The notes below the pieces were generated by a model. The model searched no databases, was not told the origin of the DNA, and saw nothing but the letters and a program-made list of their open reading frames with translations. DNA of 9,262 bases from Ruminococcaceae bacterium UBA4871 (GTDB taxonomy: Bacteria; Bacillota; Clostridia; Oscillospirales; Acutalibacteraceae): NCBI GenBank assembly GCA_002399445.1, contig DHDR01000003.1:1-9262 (forward strand). Direction: 5' to 3'. Every line of letters begins with the position of its first letter. Position 1 is the stretch's first letter. The translations under genes were made by a program, and so were the position numbers. Below are positions 6,581 through 9,262 of the stretch, piece by piece.

Positions 6581-6655
6581 CCGAATTACTGTTAATGTTC
6601 CTTTGCTCATTCTGGTAAGGTAATTGTGAGGTATTCGTTACTGCATGAGCAGTAT

Positions 6656-7903
6656 TTAGTCAGTTGTTTTTATAGAGGATGGCACAGCAGAGATATTGCT
6701 GGCTTCAAAGTTGGAAAGATTTTTATCTTCCAGCAAGACTGCCGGGTAAACGCAGGAGTTACCATAGCGCTTTTTCAAATCATCTACTGTTGCATCGAGC
6801 TTCGCAGACCGCTCGCGTGTGACTTCATCATGGAACAGGTTAGTTTGAACACATTGGCTGGATGGTGCAAAGTCTGAAACGGTGATGCCAAGGCTGCGCA
6901 CTGGATGTGACCAATGGTAATTTGCGTGGAAAAGTGCAAAGGCATCTTCTGCAATTTCCCGTGTAATGCAGGTGAACTGCTGCCGAGTATGCTGCCGCGT
7001 AAAGGAATTGAATTTGGTATCCCGAACCCAAAGACATACGGTCTTAGCCAGAAAATTTTGCTTTCGAAGCCGATGTGCAACGCTGTCTGCTAAGATCAGC
7101 AGAGTTTTCTTAACGTCTTTTTCATTTGTAAGATCGCGCGGAGCTGTCGTGGAATTGCCAATGGATTTCACAACGGTCTGATTACTCCATCGAGCAACAG
7201 GGGTGGTATCCAATCCGTTGGCATATTCCCACAGGGTGTTCCCACTTTTTCCCAGCTGTTCTTGCAGAACTTTTTGAGGCATTGCTGCCAAATCGCCGAT
7301 TGTATGCACACCTAATTGGAGCAGCTTTTTATGGGTAGCGCTGCCGACAAAAAGCAGATTTTCCACCGAAAGTGGCCAAATGCGGTCCTTCCAGTTCTTC
7401 TGCAGAAAAACGGTTGTGGCATCTGGCTTTTTGTAGTCGCTTCCCAATTTGGCAAAAACTTTATTCCAACTCACACCGACACTGACGGTCACGCCGAGTT
7501 CCTTATGCACTCGATGCCGGATTTCATTTGCCAAATGAATTCCCTGTTCCGCAGACAGGACACTTCCCGTGATGTCCAGCCATGCTTCGTCCAATCCGAA
7601 AGGTTCCACTTGATCGGTATACTCCAGATAAATCTGCCTGATTTTTTGGGAATAGCGCATGTAAAGGGCAAATCGGGGAGGCAGCACAGTCAGCTGCGGA
7701 CATTTTCGCCGTGCCTGCCAAAGGGCCTCTCCTGTAGAAACGCCACAGTCCTTTGCAAGTTGATTTTTTGTCAGGATAATGCCATGCCGCTTTTCCGGAT
7801 CCCCGCCAACAGCAAATGGCTTCCCTTGCAGCTCAGGATGATAAAGAGCTTCTACAGAGGCATAAAAACAGTTGCAGTCGCTGTGCAAGATGATGCGATT
7901 CAC
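6656..7903 (-). CDS. dinB: DNA polymerase IV (Y-family translesion polymerase)
   Basis: This 415-residue Y-family polymerase copies past damaged bases with low fidelity. The N-terminal HSDCNCFYASVE holds catalytic Asp9 and the steric-gate position Phe13. PFGLDEAWLD contains the catalytic pair Asp105-Glu106 (family S-x-DE). SVGVSWNKVFAKLGSDYKKP (141-160) matches the conserved palm segment. HhH-like sequence lies at about 180-215 and the little-finger domain at about 240-345. QTNLF (353-357) fits the beta-clamp-binding motif Q-x-x-L-F, placed before a C-terminal helix as in other Firmicute homologues. Position 11 is Asn where many DinB proteins have Asp. The start is GTG (7903-7901), nine bases after AAAGGAG (7919-7913). 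The promoter abuts a near-consensus LexA box at 7931-7944, so SOS induction is expected. It is transcribed alone, convergent with tRNA-Gly and divergent from the hydrogenase gene. Confidence 0.95.
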   Translation of the reverse strand: MNRIILHSDCNCFYASVEALYHPELQGKPFAVGGDPEKRHGIILTKNQLAKDCGVSTGEALWQARRKCPQLTVLPPRFALYMRYSQKIRQIYLEYTDQVEPFGLDEAWLDITGSVLSAEQGIHLANEIRHRVHKELGVTVSVGVSWNKVFAKLGSDYKKPDATTVFLQKNWKDRIWPLSVENLLFVGSATHKKLLQLGVHTIGDLAAMPQKVLQEQLGKSGNTLWEYANGLDTTPVARWSNQTVVKSIGNSTTAPRDLTNEKDVKKTLLILADSVAHRLRKQNFLAKTVCLWVRDTKFNSFTRQHTRQQFTCITREIAEDAFALFHANYHWSHPVRSLGITVSDFAPSSQCVQTNLFHDEVTRERSAKLDATVDDLKKRYGNSCVYPAVLLEDKNLSNFEASNISAVPSSIKTTD

Positions 7904-7930
7904 TAGGCAGAACTCCTTTCTGTTGGATTG

Positions 7931-7944
7931 TGAACATACGTTTC
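7931..7944. promoter_or_regulatory. LexA (SOS) box upstream of dinB
   Basis: TGAACATACGTTTC matches the Gram-positive LexA/DinR consensus CGAACRNRYGTTYC at 13 of 14 positions. It lies at the predicted dinB transcription start, just downstream of the -10, where bound LexA would block transcription. It is 27 bp from the GTG start. Confidence 0.8.
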
Positions 7945-7950
7945 AATATA

Positions 7951-7979
7951 ATATTAGCAAAAATAGAGAGCTTTATCAA
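7951..7979 (-). promoter_or_regulatory. Promoter of dinB
   Basis: On the minus strand, -35 TTGATA (7979-7974), a 17-bp spacer and -10 TAATAT (7956-7951) direct transcription into dinB. The start falls inside the LexA box. Confidence 0.7.
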
Positions 7980-8073
7980 TGGATACGGTCAAAACTTTTG
8001 CATGAACAGAAAACACGTAACAAATTTTTATAAGATCGATTCTATAAAAAATTGCGATAATTTGATTTTTTAC

Positions 8074-8102
8074 AAGACAAATGATAATAGATTTGTTATA
8101 AT
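8074..8102 (+). promoter_or_regulatory. Promoter of the hydrogenase-like gene (extended -10)
   Basis: A perfect -10 TATAAT (8097-8102) preceded by TGT (extended -10) has a weak -35 AAGACA (8074-8079) at 17 bp. The start would be near 8109, leaving an 84-nt leader. The promoter lies inside a small open frame (8002-8157) that has no ribosome binding site, which argues against that frame being a gene. Confidence 0.6.
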
Positions 8103-8192
8103 AGAAAGCGCAGAGGAGTTTGACAAATTTTTATCAATAAGAGAAGTTGGAATTTAAACTTATAAACTGAAAGAATTAAAGGAGATTGTGAA

Positions 8193-9262
8193 ATGGCAAC
8201 TAGAGGAGTACACTCTCCCGTTACGGAGATTCGCCGTAAAGTATTTACTGAGGTGGCCCGCCTTGCATATGAAGGAGGCGATTATTCCCATAACATTGAA
8301 GAAGTGCCTTATAAGATCATTCCTGGGGAACGTGCAACCTATCGCGACAGCATTTTTCTGGAGCGTGCAATCGTTGGAGAGCGTTTGCGTTTAGCCATTG
8401 GTTTGCCGCTTCGCTCAGTTGAGCAGCATGCACCGGTTTCTGATGGAATTGTTGAAAGTGCAATTGCGGAGAAGTATTATGACCCGCCGCTGGTGAATGT
8501 CATTAAGTTTGCTTGTAATGCATGTCCAGAAAAATCTGTGCATGTCACAGAAATGTGCCAGAACTGTCTGGACCACCCTTGCAGGCAAGTTTGCCCAAAA
8601 CATGCAATTTCCGAGGAAAACGGAAAAAGCGTAATTGATCAGGATGCCTGTATTAAATGCGGACGTTGTATTTCGGTATGTCCTTACCATGCAATTATTA
8701 AAGTTGAGCGTCCCTGTGCAGCCGCTTGTGGGATGAATGCGATTTCTTCTGATGAATATGGGCGTGCGACAATTGATCATAATAAATGCGTATCTTGCGG
8801 GCAGTGTCTGGTCAGTTGTCCTTTTGGTGCTATTGCTGATAAAGGGCAAATCTTTCAGGTCGTACATGCTATTATGCAGGGAGGCGAGATCTATGCTGCG
8901 GTGGCACCTGCATTTGTAGGGCAGTTTGGTCCAAAGATGACACCGGAAAAGCTGCGCGGTGCTCTTCAAAAGTTAGGCTTTACCGATGTTGAGGAAGTGG
9001 CAGTTGGAGCGGATCTTTGTACGATTGAAGAGGCACATGATTTTCTGGAAAATGTTCCTGACAAATTACCTTTCCTGGCAACCTCCTGCTGCCCGGCATG
9101 GTCGGTGATGGCCAAGAAGGAATTTCCGGAATACGCAAAATGCATTTCCATGGCCCTTACGCCGATGGTGCTGACAGCGCGTCGGCTCAAAAAAGAGCAT
9201 CCGAATTGCAAAGTCGTTTTTGTGGGTCCATGTGCTGCAAAAAAGCTGGAGGCCAGCCGCCG
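8193..9262 (+). CDS. [FeFe]-hydrogenase-like iron-sulfur protein (probably group B), 3' end outside window
   Basis: The open frame runs from ATG 8193 to the right edge (356 complete codons, no stop); AAAGGAG at 8178-8184 precedes the start by eight bases. It resembles the monomeric [FeFe]-hydrogenases of Clostridia, which make or oxidise H2 with low-potential carriers such as ferredoxin. A ~100-residue N-terminal region (MATRGVHSPVTEIRRKVFTE onwards) has no recognised cofactor motif. Cys-rich segments follow: C108xxC111, C122xxC125x4C130xxxC134P, C153xxC156xxC159xxxC163P, C175x3C179 and C199xxC202xxC205xxxC209P, enough for about three [4Fe-4S] clusters. The H-cluster domain begins near 230, with L1 TSCCPAW (297-303) and L2 GPCAAKK (345-351). 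L3 (E-x-M-x-C-x-x-G-C) would lie beyond the window. L2 has Gly-Pro-Cys where classical enzymes have Met-Pro-Cys, which with the unusual N-terminus suggests group B. No signal peptide is seen, so it is cytoplasmic. Activity is unproven without the C-terminus. Confidence 0.9.
   Translation, partial: MATRGVHSPVTEIRRKVFTEVARLAYEGGDYSHNIEEVPYKIIPGERATYRDSIFLERAIVGERLRLAIGLPLRSVEQHAPVSDGIVESAIAEKYYDPPLVNVIKFACNACPEKSVHVTEMCQNCLDHPCRQVCPKHAISEENGKSVIDQDACIKCGRCISVCPYHAIIKVERPCAAACGMNAISSDEYGRATIDHNKCVSCGQCLVSCPFGAIADKGQIFQVVHAIMQGGEIYAAVAPAFVGQFGPKMTPEKLRGALQKLGFTDVEEVAVGADLCTIEEAHDFLENVPDKLPFLATSCCPAWSVMAKKEFPEYAKCISMALTPMVLTARRLKKEHPNCKVVFVGPCAAKKLEASR

Noticed and set aside
6371..6595. 74-codon plus-strand frame after the tRNA-Gly promoter
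   Set aside because: It begins within tRNA-Gly and passes through the terminator, so it is an artefact.
7316..7906. 196-codon plus-strand frame opposite dinB
   Set aside because: It lies wholly antisense to a well-supported dinB with all catalytic motifs. Its translation shows no family character.
8188..8394. 68-codon plus-strand frame starting five bases before the hydrogenase ATG
   Set aside because: It shares the ribosome binding site, but the frame starting at 8193 continues to the window edge with conserved motifs; this one has none.
8415..8969. 184-codon minus-strand frame opposite the hydrogenase gene
   Set aside because: It is antisense to a frame with clear Fe-S and H-cluster motifs and shows no protein features of its own.
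1..9262. CRISPR array, toxin-antitoxin pair or defence system
   Set aside because: No regularly spaced repeats, cas genes or paired small toxin/antitoxin genes are visible. The only mobile-element traces are at the left edge.

Overview
The window looks like chromosomal DNA of a low-to-mid GC Firmicute of class Clostridia, possibly Oscillospirales/Ruminococcaceae. This rests on strong AGGAGG-type ribosome binding sites, U-tailed terminators, tRNA genes with encoded CCA, a Gram-positive LexA box, an [FeFe]-hydrogenase-like protein and a MarR plus heterodimeric ABC exporter operon. The taxon is an inference. No species-specific marker was identified.

Left end (1-805): the first ~50 bp look like the end of an insertion sequence. 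They cut into a tyrosine-recombinase (integrase) gene on the minus strand, 49-503. That gene also carries a single-base frameshift, so it is a dead remnant of an integrated element. Upstream of it on the same strand is an intact tRNA-Lys(UUU), 639-714, with its own promoter and terminator, a typical landing site for such elements.

Centre-left (994-5785): a complete operon. A sigma-A-type promoter overlaps a palindromic operator and is followed by a MarR repressor (1126-1572). Two overlapping ABC half-transporter genes (1610-3829 and 3826-5721) follow, then a perfect 11-bp terminator. The two transporters have complementary defects in one ATP site: the first lacks the catalytic Glu and the switch His, and the second has a degenerate signature motif. 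This is the pattern of an asymmetric heterodimeric multidrug-type exporter. The first half also carries a ~170-residue extracytoplasmic insertion between TM1 and TM2. MarR probably represses its own operon and is released by a ligand that the pump exports.

Middle (5786-6481): about 500 bp without a convincing gene but with several inverted repeats. It is followed by tRNA-Gly(CCC) with an extended -10 promoter and a long terminator that is probably shared with the convergent dinB.

Right part (6656-9262): a Y-family DNA polymerase IV gene (dinB, minus strand, GTG start) lies behind a promoter that abuts a near-consensus LexA box, so it should be SOS-induced. Divergent from it, a [FeFe]-hydrogenase-like iron-sulfur protein (probably group B) starts at 8193 and runs off the right edge. 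I see no wholly new system. The most distinctive items are the asymmetric exporter with its large external insert, the doubly broken integrase next to tRNA-Lys, and the structured non-coding block at 5786-6294.
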